A stretch of DNA of 64,000 bases from Pseudomonadota bacterium (GCA_021785405.1 JAJYFF010000002.1:51939-115938), one strand, 5' to 3'. Shown: positions 18,550 to 28,457, numbered from the stretch's first letter. Made by a program: numbers and translations. Notes: a model not told the origin generated them from the letters alone.

Positions 18550-19757
18550 GCCGGCCGCGGCAGGTGGTGATGCTGGCGCGCGTGCTGCCCCATCACGGGA
18601 TCGGCGGGATGCAGGCGGTCGCCTGGGACCTGGCGACCGCGCTGGCGGCGCGCGGCGTCGGCGTCACGGTGCTGACGGCGGCGATCCCGGGACGGGCCGC
18701 GGATTTCGTCGACGCCGGGGTGCGGGTGCGCGCGCTGGACGGCACCTCCTGGCGTCGCTACGGGCGGCCCTGGTGGCGCGCGACCCGCCGGGTGTTCGAG
18801 CAGGAAGGGCTCGCGTGCTGCGACCTGGTGTTCAGCGTCAGCGCCGGCGGCTTCGGGCTGTTGCCGCTGCGCGCCCGGCTGCCGCAGGTGCCGTTCGTGC
18901 TGCAGGCCCACGGCACCTCGATCGGCGAAGTGATCTCGAAGTGGCGCTCGGGGAGCGCGAAGGCGATCGCGAGTTCGGTGCGCAACCTCGCGTGGATCGG
19001 CAAGGACCTGCTGGCCTACCGGCAGTTCGACGCGATCGTCGCGGTCGGCGAGGCCGTCGCCCGGGATCTGTCGACCTGGCCGATCGATCGGTTCGTCGAT
19101 CGCCGGCGGCTGCACGTGATCCCCAACGGGATCGATACCGAGGTGTTCGCGCCCGATCCCGCGGCCCGGCGCCGCGTGCGGCGCGAGTTCGACTGGGACG
19201 ACGCCCTGCGAGTCGTCGTCTCCGCGAGCCGCTTGCATCGGCAGAAAGGCCTGGACCTCGGCCTCGACGCGTTCGCGCGCCTGGCGCAGCAGGAGCCGGA
19301 CTGGCGGTACCTGATCGTCGGCGAGGGTCCGGAGCTCGAGCCGCTGCAACGCCGGGCCGCCGCGCTCGGCGTCGCCGAGCGCGTGCATTTCACCGGCGCG
19401 GTCGGCCGCGAGCGCATCGCGGCGTATCTGAACGCCGCGGACGTGCTGTTGTTCACGACCACGCGCGTCGAGGGCAATCCGCTGAACGTGCTGGAAGCCC
19501 TGGCCGTCGGCCTGCCCGTGATCGCCTCACGCCATCTGGCGACGGGCGCCGCGACGCCCGCGGGCCTCGTGCGGGTCGACGAGCGCGACGCCGCGGCGGT
19601 CGCGGCGGCCTTGCGCGACGTCCTCGCGGCGCGACCGCGACCGCGGAGCGCGCTGCCGCGCGGCGCCTCGATGCGCGAGTCCGTCGATGCCCATCTGGCC
19701 TTGTTCGACGCGCTGATCGCGAGCCGCGGGCAGCACCGCCCGGTCGGCGGTCGGTGA
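18546..19757 (+). CDS. Glycosyltransferase family 4
   Basis: 403 aa. Rossmann N-domain starts VVMLARVLPHHGIGGMQAVAWDLA (glycine loop GIGGMQ). The C-domain has VIPNGIDTEVFAP, SASRLHRQKGLDLGLDAF, IVGEGPELEPL and EGNPLNVLEALAVGLPVIAS (donor-binding E-x7-E). Its ATG overlaps the preceding stop codon, so the two transferases are translationally coupled. Acceptor and donor are unknown; a mannosyl or rhamnosyl role would fit the nucleotide sugars made here. Confidence 0.88.
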   Translation: MSRPRQVVMLARVLPHHGIGGMQAVAWDLATALAARGVGVTVLTAAIPGRAADFVDAGVRVRALDGTSWRRYGRPWWRATRRVFEQEGLACCDLVFSVSAGGFGLLPLRARLPQVPFVLQAHGTSIGEVISKWRSGSAKAIASSVRNLAWIGKDLLAYRQFDAIVAVGEAVARDLSTWPIDRFVDRRRLHVIPNGIDTEVFAPDPAARRRVRREFDWDDALRVVVSASRLHRQKGLDLGLDAFARLAQQEPDWRYLIVGEGPELEPLQRRAAALGVAERVHFTGAVGRERIAAYLNAADVLLFTTTRVEGNPLNVLEALAVGLPVIASRHLATGAATPAGLVRVDERDAAAVAAALRDVLAARPRPRSALPRGASMRESVDAHLALFDALIASRGQHRPVGGR

Positions 19758-19764
19758 ACGCGCG

Positions 19765-21213
19765 ATGAGCCTCGCGCGCAACACCGTCTACAACCTGCTC
19801 GGCGCGGGGGTGCCGATCGTGCTGTCGCTGGTGACGGTGCCGCTGTATCTGCGGTTCATCGGCGAGGCGCGCTACGGCGTGCTCGCGATCGTCTGGCTGC
19901 TGCTCGGCTATTTCGGATCCTTCGATCTCGGCTTGTCCCGCGCGGCCGCGAACCTCATCGCGCGCTTGCCGGCGCAGGACCACGCGGAGCGCGTGCAGGT
20001 GTTCTGGAGCGTGTGCGTGCTCAACGCCGTCCTCGGGATCGTGGTCGGCGCCGTTTTCTACGAGGTCGGCGGCGCGATCCTCGGGTCCTGGTTCCAGGTG
20101 TCGCGGCCGCTGCATGCGGAAGTGATCGCGGCGCTGCCATGGATCGCGGCCGCGGTGCCGGTCGCCACCGTCACCGCGGCGCTCACCGGCGTCCTCGAGG
20201 GCCTGCAGCGCTTTCGGACGGTGAACGCGATCCAGTCGTTCGGCACCGTGCTGTTCCAGGTCGCGCCGCTCGCGACCGCGATCGGGATCGGTCCGCAGTT
20301 GCGCTACACGATTCCCGCCGCGGTGCTCGCCCGCGTGTTGAGTTCGCTGCCGCTGGTGTCCGCGGTTCGCGCGGTGCTGCCGCTCACCGAAGCCCCGCGG
20401 CTTCGCTGGCAGCGCCTCCGCGGCCTGTTCGCGTACGGCAGCTGGGTGGCCATCACCAACGTCGTCGGCCCGGTATTGCACCTGTTCGATCGGTTCCTGA
20501 TCGGCGCACTGCTGGGCGCCGCGGCGGTCGCGTACTACGTCGTGCCGTTCCAGATCGTCAATCGGGTGCAGATCCTGCCGGGCGCGCTGTCCCGGGCGTT
20601 GTTCCCGCAGTTCTCCGCGATGGACGCCGCCGGATCGCGGCGCGTGGCGATCGAGTCGGTCGCGACCCTGTCGGCGGCGACGACGCCGGTCGTCGTCGCC
20701 GGGCTGGTGCTGCTACGGCCGTTCTTGCAGGTCTGGGTGGGCCGGGCCTTCGCGCTGCAGGCGGCACCCATCGCCGAGATCCTGCTGCTCGGCGTGTGGA
20801 TCAACGGACTGGCGTTCGTGCCGTTCGCGCTGTTGCAGGCCCGCGGTCGGCCGGACGTCGTCGCCCGGTTCCACCTGCTGGAACTCGTGCCCTACGCGGT
20901 ATTATTGTGGCTCGGCCTGCGGCGTTTCGGCATCGACGCGGCGGCGGCGGTCTGGGCGCTGCGGGTGGGCGTGGATGCCGCGCTGCTGTTCAATGCCGCT
21001 GAATTGCGCACCGAGGTCGTGCGGCCGCTGATTCCGGCGGCGGTGCTGATCGGCGCGACGCTCGGGTGCGCCGTGGCGTTCCCGCACGCCTTCAGCGCGG
21101 GGCGATTCTTCATCGGTGCGCCGCTCGTGTTGCTGGCGTGCGCGTGGTCGTACGCGACCAGTGCCCGCCTGCGCGATTACGTCGGGAAGGTGCTGCGACG
21201 GTCGCAGGCGTGA
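19765..21213 (+). CDS. wzx: MOP-family polysaccharide flippase (Wzx-like)
   Basis: 482 aa, about twelve to fourteen membrane helices. The N-terminus NTVYNLLGAGVPIVLSLVTVPLYLRFIG and the FDLGLSRAAANLIARL segment are typical of RfbX/Wzx lipid-linked oligosaccharide translocases. It follows two glycosyltransferases by 7 bp, so the EPS repeat unit is the likely cargo. A second, unlike flippase is encoded at 31.5-32.9 kb. Confidence 0.9.
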   Translation: MSLARNTVYNLLGAGVPIVLSLVTVPLYLRFIGEARYGVLAIVWLLLGYFGSFDLGLSRAAANLIARLPAQDHAERVQVFWSVCVLNAVLGIVVGAVFYEVGGAILGSWFQVSRPLHAEVIAALPWIAAAVPVATVTAALTGVLEGLQRFRTVNAIQSFGTVLFQVAPLATAIGIGPQLRYTIPAAVLARVLSSLPLVSAVRAVLPLTEAPRLRWQRLRGLFAYGSWVAITNVVGPVLHLFDRFLIGALLGAAAVAYYVVPFQIVNRVQILPGALSRALFPQFSAMDAAGSRRVAIESVATLSAATTPVVVAGLVLLRPFLQVWVGRAFALQAAPIAEILLLGVWINGLAFVPFALLQARGRPDVVARFHLLELVPYAVLLWLGLRRFGIDAAAAVWALRVGVDAALLFNAAELRTEVVRPLIPAAVLIGATLGCAVAFPHAFSAGRFFIGAPLVLLACAWSYATSARLRDYVGKVLRRSQA

Positions 21214-21227
21214 AGGGGAGATCCGTC

Positions 21228-22313
21228 TTGAACGATAGCGAATCGGCACCGACTGCGATGCGCGCCGCGATGCGCGCGACGGCGTGGCCGCCGGAAGGGC
21301 AGGAGCGGCTGGCCGCGTGCCCGGTCTGCGGCGACCGCCGCCGGTCGACCGTCTACGCGGATCTCACCGACGAGGTGTTCTTCTGCGCGCCCGGATCCTG
21401 GGCGATGCATCGCTGCGAACGGTGCGGCTCGCATTACCTCGATCCCCGCCCCGACGCCGGATCGATCCACCTCGCCTACGCGCGGTATTTCACCCACGCG
21501 GCGGCGGGCGGCGCGGCTCGCGACACCGAACTGCGGGGCTTCGCGAAGCTGCGTCGCGGTCTCGCGAACGGCTACCGCAACTGGCGTTACGGGACGCAGG
21601 CGCGACCGGCGTACCGGTTCGGGATCGCGTTCGCGTTTCTGGTGCCGCGCTGGCGCCAGGAGGCGGACGCGCGCATGCGCTTCATTCCGCGCGCGGGGGC
21701 GGGGCGGCGCCTGCTCGACGTCGGCGCCGGCAACGGCGACTTTCTGCTGCGCGCGCGCGCGGCCGGCTGGGAGGTCGTCGGCGTGGAACCCGACCCCGCC
21801 GCGGTCGCGGCTGCGCGGCGCGCCGGCCTCGACGTGCGGGAAGGCGGCATTCACGCGGTGGCCGACGAAGCGGGGCGCTTCGACGTGATCACGATGCATC
21901 ACGTGATCGAACACGTGCACGATCCGCGGCAAACCTTGCGCGATGCGTTCGCGCTGTTGCGGTCCGGCGGACGCCTGTACCTGGAGACGCCGAACGTGAC
22001 CAGCCAGGGGCACGCGCGCTTCGGCCGGCACTGGCGCGGCCTCGAGCCACCGCGGCACCTGGTGCTGTTCCATTGGGATTCGCTGGAGCACCTGCTGCGG
22101 GAGATCGGCTTCGGCGAGATCCAGCGCCGGCCGCGACCGGCGGTGTATCCGACCCTCGCCGCGAAGAGCCGCGCGATCCAGCACGGCCAGGATCCCGAGG
22201 CGCTCGGGCCGGCGCCGTGGCTGCGCCGGTTCGCCGACTCCGTGCGCGCCGGGAAGACGCTCGTCGATCGGCGCGGTTGCGAATTCATCACCCTCGTGGC
22301 CACGAAGCGGTAA
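21228..22313 (+). CDS. Zinc-ribbon class I SAM-dependent methyltransferase
   Basis: About 361 aa from a TTG at 21228, chosen because AGGGGAG lies 7 bp upstream; a GTG at 21210 overlapping the flippase stop is the alternative. The N-terminus has a Cys4 ribbon (CPVCG ... CERCGSHYLDPRP). The methyltransferase core has LLDVGAGNGDFL, VVGVEPDP, DVITMHHVIEHV and GGRLYLETPN. This architecture is common among sugar or lipid-linked sugar methyltransferases in surface polysaccharide clusters. Substrate unknown. Confidence 0.85.
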   Translation: MNDSESAPTAMRAAMRATAWPPEGQERLAACPVCGDRRRSTVYADLTDEVFFCAPGSWAMHRCERCGSHYLDPRPDAGSIHLAYARYFTHAAAGGAARDTELRGFAKLRRGLANGYRNWRYGTQARPAYRFGIAFAFLVPRWRQEADARMRFIPRAGAGRRLLDVGAGNGDFLLRARAAGWEVVGVEPDPAAVAAARRAGLDVREGGIHAVADEAGRFDVITMHHVIEHVHDPRQTLRDAFALLRSGGRLYLETPNVTSQGHARFGRHWRGLEPPRHLVLFHWDSLEHLLREIGFGEIQRRPRPAVYPTLAAKSRAIQHGQDPEALGPAPWLRRFADSVRAGKTLVDRRGCEFITLVATKR

Positions 22314-22324
22314 CGGGTGCGGCG

Positions 22325-23386
22325 ATGAAGATCTCGGTTGCGATGGCAACCTACAACGGCGAGCGCTTTCTCGAGGAACAACTGGCCAGCCTGGCGGCGC
22401 AGACGCGCCTGCCCGACGAGCTGGTGGTGTGCGACGACCAGTCGAGCGATCGCACGGTCGAGATCGTCGCGGCGTTTGCCCGCCGCGCGCCGTTTCCGGT
22501 GCACCTCTATCGCAACGAACGCAATCTCGGGTTCGGCGACAATTTCCTGCGGGCCGCGAGCCGGTGCCAGGGCGACTGGATCGCGTTCTGCGATCAGGAC
22601 GACGTCTGGCTGCCGGACAAGCTGCGCCGCGTCGCCGCCCACGTGGACCTCCCGGGGCGCAACGTCCTGGTCGTCGCGCACAACGCGGAAGTGGTCGACG
22701 AGCGCCTCGTCCGCAGCGGCGTGCGTTATCTCAACCTGCGCAAGACGCGGGTGCGCCCCGGCCGGCACCTGCCGAACCTCTGGGTCGCGTCGGGGTTCAC
22801 GATGATGTTTCGGGCGGATTTGATCCGCGAGATCCCGTACGAGGACCGGGGGCCGGATCCCGGCGTGCCGACCGCGGGGCTCGCGCACGACGTGTGGATT
22901 TGCCGGGTCGCGCGGATCCTCGGCGACGTCGTGATCCTGCCCGAGTGCCTCGTGCTGTATCGGCGGCACCTGACGACGACGACCGCGTTCCTCGCGGGCG
23001 GCAACCAACGCGTCAAGGAGTCCAAGAAGCTCGGCCGTCGACTCCGGGACCTCGCGACCGGCGGCGCGGACACGTACCGGCGGCACTCGAGCGCCGCCGC
23101 GTATCAAGCGGCGGTCTTCGGCCGGCTCGCCCACGAACCGCGACTCGCGCGCTGGGGCGCGCCATTCGCGCGCGCCGCCGCCGATTACGCCGACCTGTCG
23201 AACTGGCTGCTCGCGCGATCGCGCGTCTACGGCGACGAGCGCTTCCTGCGTCGCGCGCGGTCCCTGCTCGCGATGCTCCGCGCGAACGGCCACGTCCGCT
23301 TCAACGGCTACTCGTGGCGCAACGCCAAGCAAGTGCTGAAGGAGCTGTTCTTCGACGTCGCGATCGCGATCCATGGACCTCGGTAG
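22325..23386 (+). CDS. Glycosyltransferase family 2
   Basis: 353 aa, GT-A fold. SVAMATYNGERFLEEQLASL at the N-terminus, CDDQSSDRT, then FCDQDDVWLPDKL (DxD-like metal motif) and AHDVWICRVARIL define a rhamnosyltransferase-like GT2. A C-terminal helical region of about 130 aa follows. It is homologous to the N-terminal half of the next gene, with which it overlaps by 14 bp, so the pair arose by tandem duplication. Confidence 0.88.
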   Translation: MKISVAMATYNGERFLEEQLASLAAQTRLPDELVVCDDQSSDRTVEIVAAFARRAPFPVHLYRNERNLGFGDNFLRAASRCQGDWIAFCDQDDVWLPDKLRRVAAHVDLPGRNVLVVAHNAEVVDERLVRSGVRYLNLRKTRVRPGRHLPNLWVASGFTMMFRADLIREIPYEDRGPDPGVPTAGLAHDVWICRVARILGDVVILPECLVLYRRHLTTTTAFLAGGNQRVKESKKLGRRLRDLATGGADTYRRHSSAAAYQAAVFGRLAHEPRLARWGAPFARAAADYADLSNWLLARSRVYGDERFLRRARSLLAMLRANGHVRFNGYSWRNAKQVLKELFFDVAIAIHGPR

Positions 23387-25664
23387 CGGCGTGGCGAACC
23401 CCCGCGACCGCCGCGCGACGATCTCGATCGCGATGGCGACCTACAACGGCGAGCGCTTCATCGGCGAGCAGCTGCGGAGCCTCGCGGCGCAGACGCGTCG
23501 ACCCGACGAGCTCGTCGTCAGCGACGACGGCTCCACCGACCGCACGCTCGCGATCGTTGAGGAGTTCGCGCGCACCGCGCCGTTCCCGGTGCGGGTCCGG
23601 CGCAACGACGTGCAGCTCGGCTACGGCGACAACTTCCTGGCGGCGGCACGCGCCTGCACCGGCGAGTGGATCGCATTTTGCGATCAGGACGACGTGTGGC
23701 TGCCGCACAAGCTCGACACGGTCGCGCGTTACTTTCACGTGCCGGACCGGGACGTGCTGCTGGTCGTGCACAACGCCCTGGTCGTCGACGCGGCCTTGCA
23801 GCCGACCGGCGTGCGCTATCCGGGCATTCGCCGCCGCGCGGTGCGGCGCGGCACGGATCTGCCGATGCTGTGGTTCGCCGGCGGCTTGACGATGGTGTTT
23901 CGCGCCGACCTGGTCACGCGGCTGTCGCCGCACGACCGGGGGCCGGGTCACGCGTCCCCGGCGCAAGCGCTCGCGCACGATGCCTGGGTCTGTTGGCTGG
24001 CGTGCCTGCTCGGGGACGTCGCGCTGTTGACCGACGACCTGCTGCTCTACCGCCGGCACGCGGGCACGACGACCCACAAATTCACGGGGAGTGCGCAGCA
24101 GATCCAGGCGTCGCGGGGCGGTGTCGCCGCGATCCGGCGCACGCTGCGCGAGCGCGACGCCGCGACCTACGCGCGCATGGCCGCGGCGCTGCGGATGCAT
24201 GCGACGGCGTTCGGACGCCTCGCGCAGACGCCGGTCGCCGGTGCGTGGCGCGAGCGGTTGCAGGCGGCGGAACGTCGCTACCGAACGCACGCCGACTGGT
24301 TGGCGGAGCGGAGCGCGTCGTCCGGCGAGCGCGGCGTGCGGCAGCGCCTGGGGCATTTGCGGCGGGCGATCGCCACCGGCGGGTATCGCAGCTTCTATGG
24401 CGCGCACCCGTGGCGGGGCGCGCGGGCGTTCGCCAAGGACCTGGTGGCCGCGGTGGTCGGCAACCGCCGCCTCGTCCGGTTCGTGGGTGCGGCGAATTCC
24501 CGGGATATCGTGCTGCTGTCAACCGCGGACTGGGACAACCCGTTCTGGACGAACAAGCAGCACGTCGCGGCGGAGCTCGCGCGGCGCGGGTTTCGGGTGC
24601 TCTACGTCGAGTCCCTCGGCCTGCGGCGACCGACGCTGCAGTCGCGCGACCTCACGCGGATGCTGCGCCGGCTGTGGCGGGCCGTGCGGGTCCCGCGGCG
24701 CGTGCGCGACCATCTGTGGGTCTGGTCGCCCCTGATCGTGCCGGCGCACGGGCGGCCGTGGGTGCGACGCGTGAACCGCGCGATGTTTCGCGCCGGCCTG
24801 GCGGTGTGGCTGCGCTGGCTCGGACTGCGACGGGACGTGCTGTGGACCTACAACCCGATGACCACGGAGGTGCTGGCATTGTCCGGGTTTCGAACGGTGG
24901 TGTATCACTGCGTCGACGAGATCAAGGCGGCGCCGGGCATGCCGCGGGCGATCATCGAGACCGCCGAACGGGAGCTCGTGCGCCGCGCCGACGTGATCTT
25001 CGCGACCGCGCCGAAATTGGCCGACGAGCGCCGCGGACTCAATCGCAATACCCATTACCTGTCGAACGTCGCCGATTTCGATCATTTCGCGCAGGCGCGG
25101 GATCCGGCCACGGCGGTGCCCGAGGACCTCGCGCGCCTACCCGAGCCGCGGATCGGCTTCGTCGGCGCGATCAGCGCGTACAAGCTGGATTTCGAGCTGC
25201 TGCGGCAGCTCGCGCGCCGTCACCCCGAATGGTCGATCGTGCTGATCGGCGCGGTCGGCGAGGGCGATCCCGCGACGGACGTGGCGGCGCTCCGCGACCT
25301 GCCGAACGTGCATCTGCTCGGACCGCGACCCTATGCGCAATTGCCGGCGTACTTGCGGGGGTTGCGGGTCGGGATCCTGCCGAGCGCGATGAACGACTAC
25401 ACCGCGTCGATGTTTCCGATGAAATTCTTCGAGTATCTCGCGGCGGGTCTGCCGGTGGTCAGCGTCGACCTGCCGGCCCTGCGCGAGCATGCGGACGTCG
25501 CGACGCTGGCCGCGACGCCGACGGCGTTCATCGCCGCCGTCGAGGCGGCGGTGCACGGCGCCGGACCGCCGCTCGCGCGCCGGATCGAGCGCGCGCAAGG
25601 CTACACCTACGCCGGGCGCACCGACGCGATGCTCGAGATCCTGCGGCGCGGTGCGGGCGATTGA
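23373..25664 (+). CDS. Fused GT2-GT4 bifunctional glycosyltransferase
   Basis: 763 aa. Residues about 15-350 repeat the GT2 module of the preceding gene (ISIAMATYNGERFIGEQL, SDDGSTDRT, FCDQDDVWLPHKL). From about residue 380 a separate GT-B module begins with DIVLLSTADWDNPFWTNKQHV and runs through YHCVDEIKAAPG, LSNVADFDHF and MFPMKFFEYLAAGLPVV, like TuaH/WcaI-type GT4 proteins. One polypeptide could therefore add two sugars in sequence. The reading frame is continuous through the junction; no frameshift is seen. Confidence 0.85.
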   Translation: MDLGSGVANPRDRRATISIAMATYNGERFIGEQLRSLAAQTRRPDELVVSDDGSTDRTLAIVEEFARTAPFPVRVRRNDVQLGYGDNFLAAARACTGEWIAFCDQDDVWLPHKLDTVARYFHVPDRDVLLVVHNALVVDAALQPTGVRYPGIRRRAVRRGTDLPMLWFAGGLTMVFRADLVTRLSPHDRGPGHASPAQALAHDAWVCWLACLLGDVALLTDDLLLYRRHAGTTTHKFTGSAQQIQASRGGVAAIRRTLRERDAATYARMAAALRMHATAFGRLAQTPVAGAWRERLQAAERRYRTHADWLAERSASSGERGVRQRLGHLRRAIATGGYRSFYGAHPWRGARAFAKDLVAAVVGNRRLVRFVGAANSRDIVLLSTADWDNPFWTNKQHVAAELARRGFRVLYVESLGLRRPTLQSRDLTRMLRRLWRAVRVPRRVRDHLWVWSPLIVPAHGRPWVRRVNRAMFRAGLAVWLRWLGLRRDVLWTYNPMTTEVLALSGFRTVVYHCVDEIKAAPGMPRAIIETAERELVRRADVIFATAPKLADERRGLNRNTHYLSNVADFDHFAQARDPATAVPEDLARLPEPRIGFVGAISAYKLDFELLRQLARRHPEWSIVLIGAVGEGDPATDVAALRDLPNVHLLGPRPYAQLPAYLRGLRVGILPSAMNDYTASMFPMKFFEYLAAGLPVVSVDLPALREHADVATLAATPTAFIAAVEAAVHGAGPPLARRIERAQGYTYAGRTDAMLEILRRGAGD

Positions 25665-25680
25665 ACCTTGCGCGGTGGCG

Positions 25681-25709
25681 TTGGTCCGACGCGCTGGCCT
25701 TGCTATGAT
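25681..25709 (+). promoter_or_regulatory. Promoter before the acyl-AMP ligase gene
   Basis: TTGGTC at 25681-25686 and TATGAT at 25704-25709 are spaced by 17 bp, and the -10 is extended (TGC precedes it). Transcription would start near 25716, giving a leader of about 27 bases. It separates the polysaccharide genes from the first lipid block. Confidence 0.6.
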
Positions 25710-25742
25710 CCGCGTTGCCGGGCAACCCGACCAGCTCCCCAC

Positions 25743-27497
25743 ATGCTAGACCCGACACCCTCGTCCCATCCCGACCTGCCGCTGCGCGCCGCCGACTTCG
25801 GCACGATCGCGGAGGCGCTGGATTACGCCGCCGGCGGACCGACGGGCCTCAATTTCTTCACCGGCAAGGGCGCGCTCGTCGAGGCGCTGCCGTACCGGAC
25901 GTTGCGCGAGCAAGCGATCGCCGCCGCCCGGCACCTGCTCGGCGCGGGTCTCGAGCCCGGCGATCGGGTCGGGATCGTCGCGGAGAACGACGGTGATTTC
26001 GTGCGCGCGTTCTTCGCGTGCCAGTACGCGGCGCTCGTGCCCGTGCCGCTGCCGCTGCCGGCGGTGTTCGGCGGCAAGGCGGGCTATGTCGCGCATCTGC
26101 GACGGATGCTCGAGGCGGCGCGCGCGAACGCGCTGTTCGGCCCGGCCGCGCTCGAGCCGTGGCTGCAGGACGTCGCCGCCGGCCTAAATCTCAAGATCGT
26201 CGGCGCCGTGGGCGCGCTCGAGGGAATCGCCCCGGCGGCCGGCGCGTTGCCGCCGCAAGATCCCCTGGGCATCGCGTACCTGCAGTTCTCCTCCGGGAGC
26301 ACGCGCTTCCCGTCGGGCGTCGCGGTGACCCAGCGGGCGCTGCTGGTGAACACCCGCGAGACCGGCCGGAGCGGCCTGCAGGCGGTCGCCGGCGATCGCG
26401 CGGTGTCGTGGCTGCCGTTCTATCACGACATGGGCCTGGTCGGTTTCCTGCTGATGCCGACCGCGTTCCAACGCTCGGTCGACATCGTGCCGACCGCGGA
26501 ATTCGCACGCCGCCCGCTGGTGTGGCTCGAACTCATCAGCCGGCATCGCGGCACGGTGTCCTACGGGCCGTCCTTCGGCTACGAACTGTGCACGCGGCGC
26601 GCGGAGCGCGCGTCCTTGGAGGGTCTCGATCTGTCCTGCTGGCGCAGCGCCGGCATCGGCGGCGACCTGATCCGGCCGAACGTGCTCGCGCGCTTCGCCG
26701 AGCGCTTCGAGCGCCACGGTTTCGACGCGAACGCGTTCCTGCCGAGCTACGGGATGGCGGAGGCGACGCTGACGCTGTGCGTCGCGCCGCTGCGCCGGGG
26801 TGCGCGACAGGACACCGTCGAGGCGAGCGTGCTCGAGACCCGCCACCACGCGGTCCCCGCGCACGGCGGCAGCCACCGCACGCGCACGTTCGTCGTCTGC
26901 GGACGGATCCTGCCGGGGCACGAGCTCGAGGTGCGCGACGAATCGGGGCGGCGCTTGCCGGATCGGCGCGTCGGCCGGATCTTCGTGCGCGGGCCGAGCC
27001 TGATGGCGGGCTACTACGGCGCCCCGGAGGAGACCGCGCGCGTGCTGGCACGCGACGGGTGGCTCGACACCGGCGACCTCGGGTACCTGCTCGACGGAGA
27101 GATCGTGATCACGGGCCGCGCGAAGGACCTGATCATCGTGAACGGCCGCAATCTGTGGCCGCAGGACATCGAATGGACCGTCGAGTCGGAGGTCGATGCC
27201 CTGCGCAGCGGCGACGTCGCGGCGTTTTCGGTCCTCGGCGACCCGCACGAGGAGGTCGTCGTGCTGTTGCAATGCCGGATCCGCGATCCCGGCGAACGCG
27301 ACGCGCTGATCCGGCGGGTCGCGGGGCTGGTGCGCAGCCGGCACGACGTCGACGCAACGGTCGTGCTGGTGCCGCCGCACGCGTTGCCGCAAACGACCTC
27401 CGGCAAACTGAGCCGCAGCCGCGCGCGCGCGCTGTACCTCGCCGGCGATTTCACCGAACCGTCCGAACCCGTCACGGCGCGCGCGCAAGGCGAGTGA
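25743..27497 (+). CDS. Fatty acyl-AMP ligase / acyl-ACP synthetase
   Basis: 584 aa, adenylate-forming superfamily. It shows the P-loop YLQFSSGSTRFPSGVAV (the SGSTR-P-GV variant typical of FAALs), WLPFYHDMGLVG, PSYGMAEATL, GWLDTGDLGYL, GRAKDLIIVNGRN and a C-terminal Lys in TTSGKLSRSR. FAALs activate fatty acids as acyl-AMP and pass them to an ACP. An ACP gene lies at 36.3 kb. In Caulobacter a similar acyl-ACP synthetase sits in the sphingolipid operon. The ceramide role is inferred from the neighbouring CerR-like gene. Confidence 0.85.
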   Translation: MLDPTPSSHPDLPLRAADFGTIAEALDYAAGGPTGLNFFTGKGALVEALPYRTLREQAIAAARHLLGAGLEPGDRVGIVAENDGDFVRAFFACQYAALVPVPLPLPAVFGGKAGYVAHLRRMLEAARANALFGPAALEPWLQDVAAGLNLKIVGAVGALEGIAPAAGALPPQDPLGIAYLQFSSGSTRFPSGVAVTQRALLVNTRETGRSGLQAVAGDRAVSWLPFYHDMGLVGFLLMPTAFQRSVDIVPTAEFARRPLVWLELISRHRGTVSYGPSFGYELCTRRAERASLEGLDLSCWRSAGIGGDLIRPNVLARFAERFERHGFDANAFLPSYGMAEATLTLCVAPLRRGARQDTVEASVLETRHHAVPAHGGSHRTRTFVVCGRILPGHELEVRDESGRRLPDRRVGRIFVRGPSLMAGYYGAPEETARVLARDGWLDTGDLGYLLDGEIVITGRAKDLIIVNGRNLWPQDIEWTVESEVDALRSGDVAAFSVLGDPHEEVVVLLQCRIRDPGERDALIRRVAGLVRSRHDVDATVVLVPPHALPQTTSGKLSRSRARALYLAGDFTEPSEPVTARAQGE

Positions 27498-28447
27498 GCG
27501 CATCTCCCGTCATCGCCGTGACCGGCGCGACTGGCTTCCTCGGCCGGCACGTCGTCACGGCGCTCGCGCCGTCGGGCGCGCGGCTGCGCCTGCTCGTGCG
27601 CCGCGAGCCGAGCGACGCGGGCTGGGACGCGCCCGCGCCCGAACTCGTCCGCGGCGCGCTCGAGGACGCGGCCGCGCTCGAGCGCCTGGTGCGGGGCGCC
27701 GATGCCGTCGTCCACGTCGCCGGCCTGATCACGGCGCGCGACCGCGGCGCGTTCCTGCGCGTCAATCGCGACGGCGCCCACGCGATCGCCGCCGCGGCCC
27801 GGCGGCTCGCGCCGACCGCGCGCTTCGTGCTCGTCTCCTCGCTCGCGGCGCGCGAGCCGCGGCTGTCCGATTACGCGGCGAGCAAGCGGGCGGGGGAGGA
27901 GGCCGTGCGCACCGTCTACCGGGACGCGGCGGAGCGCCTGGTGATCCTGCGCCCGCCGGTGATCTACGGACCCGGGGACCGGGCGACGCTCACGATCTTC
28001 AAGGCCGCCTCGCACGCGGTCGTACCGATCGCAGGCTCGGGCCGGATCGCGGTCGTGCACGCCGCCGATGCGGCCGGTGCGATCGCGCGCGTGGCGCTCG
28101 GCGCGGGGCCGGCCGGTGCGTACGCGCTCGCCGACGAGAATCCGGCCGGCTATTCGCTGCGCGAACTGGTCGCCGAGGCCGCGCGGGCGGTGGGCCGGAC
28201 CGCGCGGTGCGTGCGGATTCCCGACCGGGCCGTGCTGCTCGCCGGCCACGCGGCGTCCTGGCAGGGACGCTGGCGGCGCGAGCCGCCGCGGTTCAACGCC
28301 GGCAAGGCGCGCGAGGTGCTGCACCCGGACTGGTCGGTCGCGGCGGATGAACTGCTGCCGGCCGCGATCTATCGATCGCGGATCGGGCTCGCCGCGGGCT
28401 TTCGCGAGACCGTCGCGTGGTACCAGCGCGCCCGATGGCTCGATTGA
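27494..28447 (+). CDS. cerR: NAD-dependent epimerase/reductase, ceramide-reductase-like (CerR)
   Basis: 317 aa, extended SDR. GTG start overlaps the ligase stop (GTGA). It has VTGATGFLGRHVV at the N-terminus, VVHVAGLI, LVSSLAAREP and the YAASKRAGE active site (YxxxK), then ILRPPVIYGPGD. In Caulobacter an SDR next to SPT, ACP and the acyl-ACP synthetase reduces 3-oxo-ceramide. Coupling to the FAAL here and presence of SPT and bCerS-like genes 9-10 kb away make that the best guess. An alternative is a nucleotide-sugar epimerase for the flanking glycosyltransferases. Confidence 0.65.
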   Translation: MSASPVIAVTGATGFLGRHVVTALAPSGARLRLLVRREPSDAGWDAPAPELVRGALEDAAALERLVRGADAVVHVAGLITARDRGAFLRVNRDGAHAIAAAARRLAPTARFVLVSSLAAREPRLSDYAASKRAGEEAVRTVYRDAAERLVILRPPVIYGPGDRATLTIFKAASHAVVPIAGSGRIAVVHAADAAGAIARVALGAGPAGAYALADENPAGYSLRELVAEAARAVGRTARCVRIPDRAVLLAGHAASWQGRWRREPPRFNAGKAREVLHPDWSVAADELLPAAIYRSRIGLAAGFRETVAWYQRARWLD

Positions 28448-28457
28448 GGAGCCGGGC

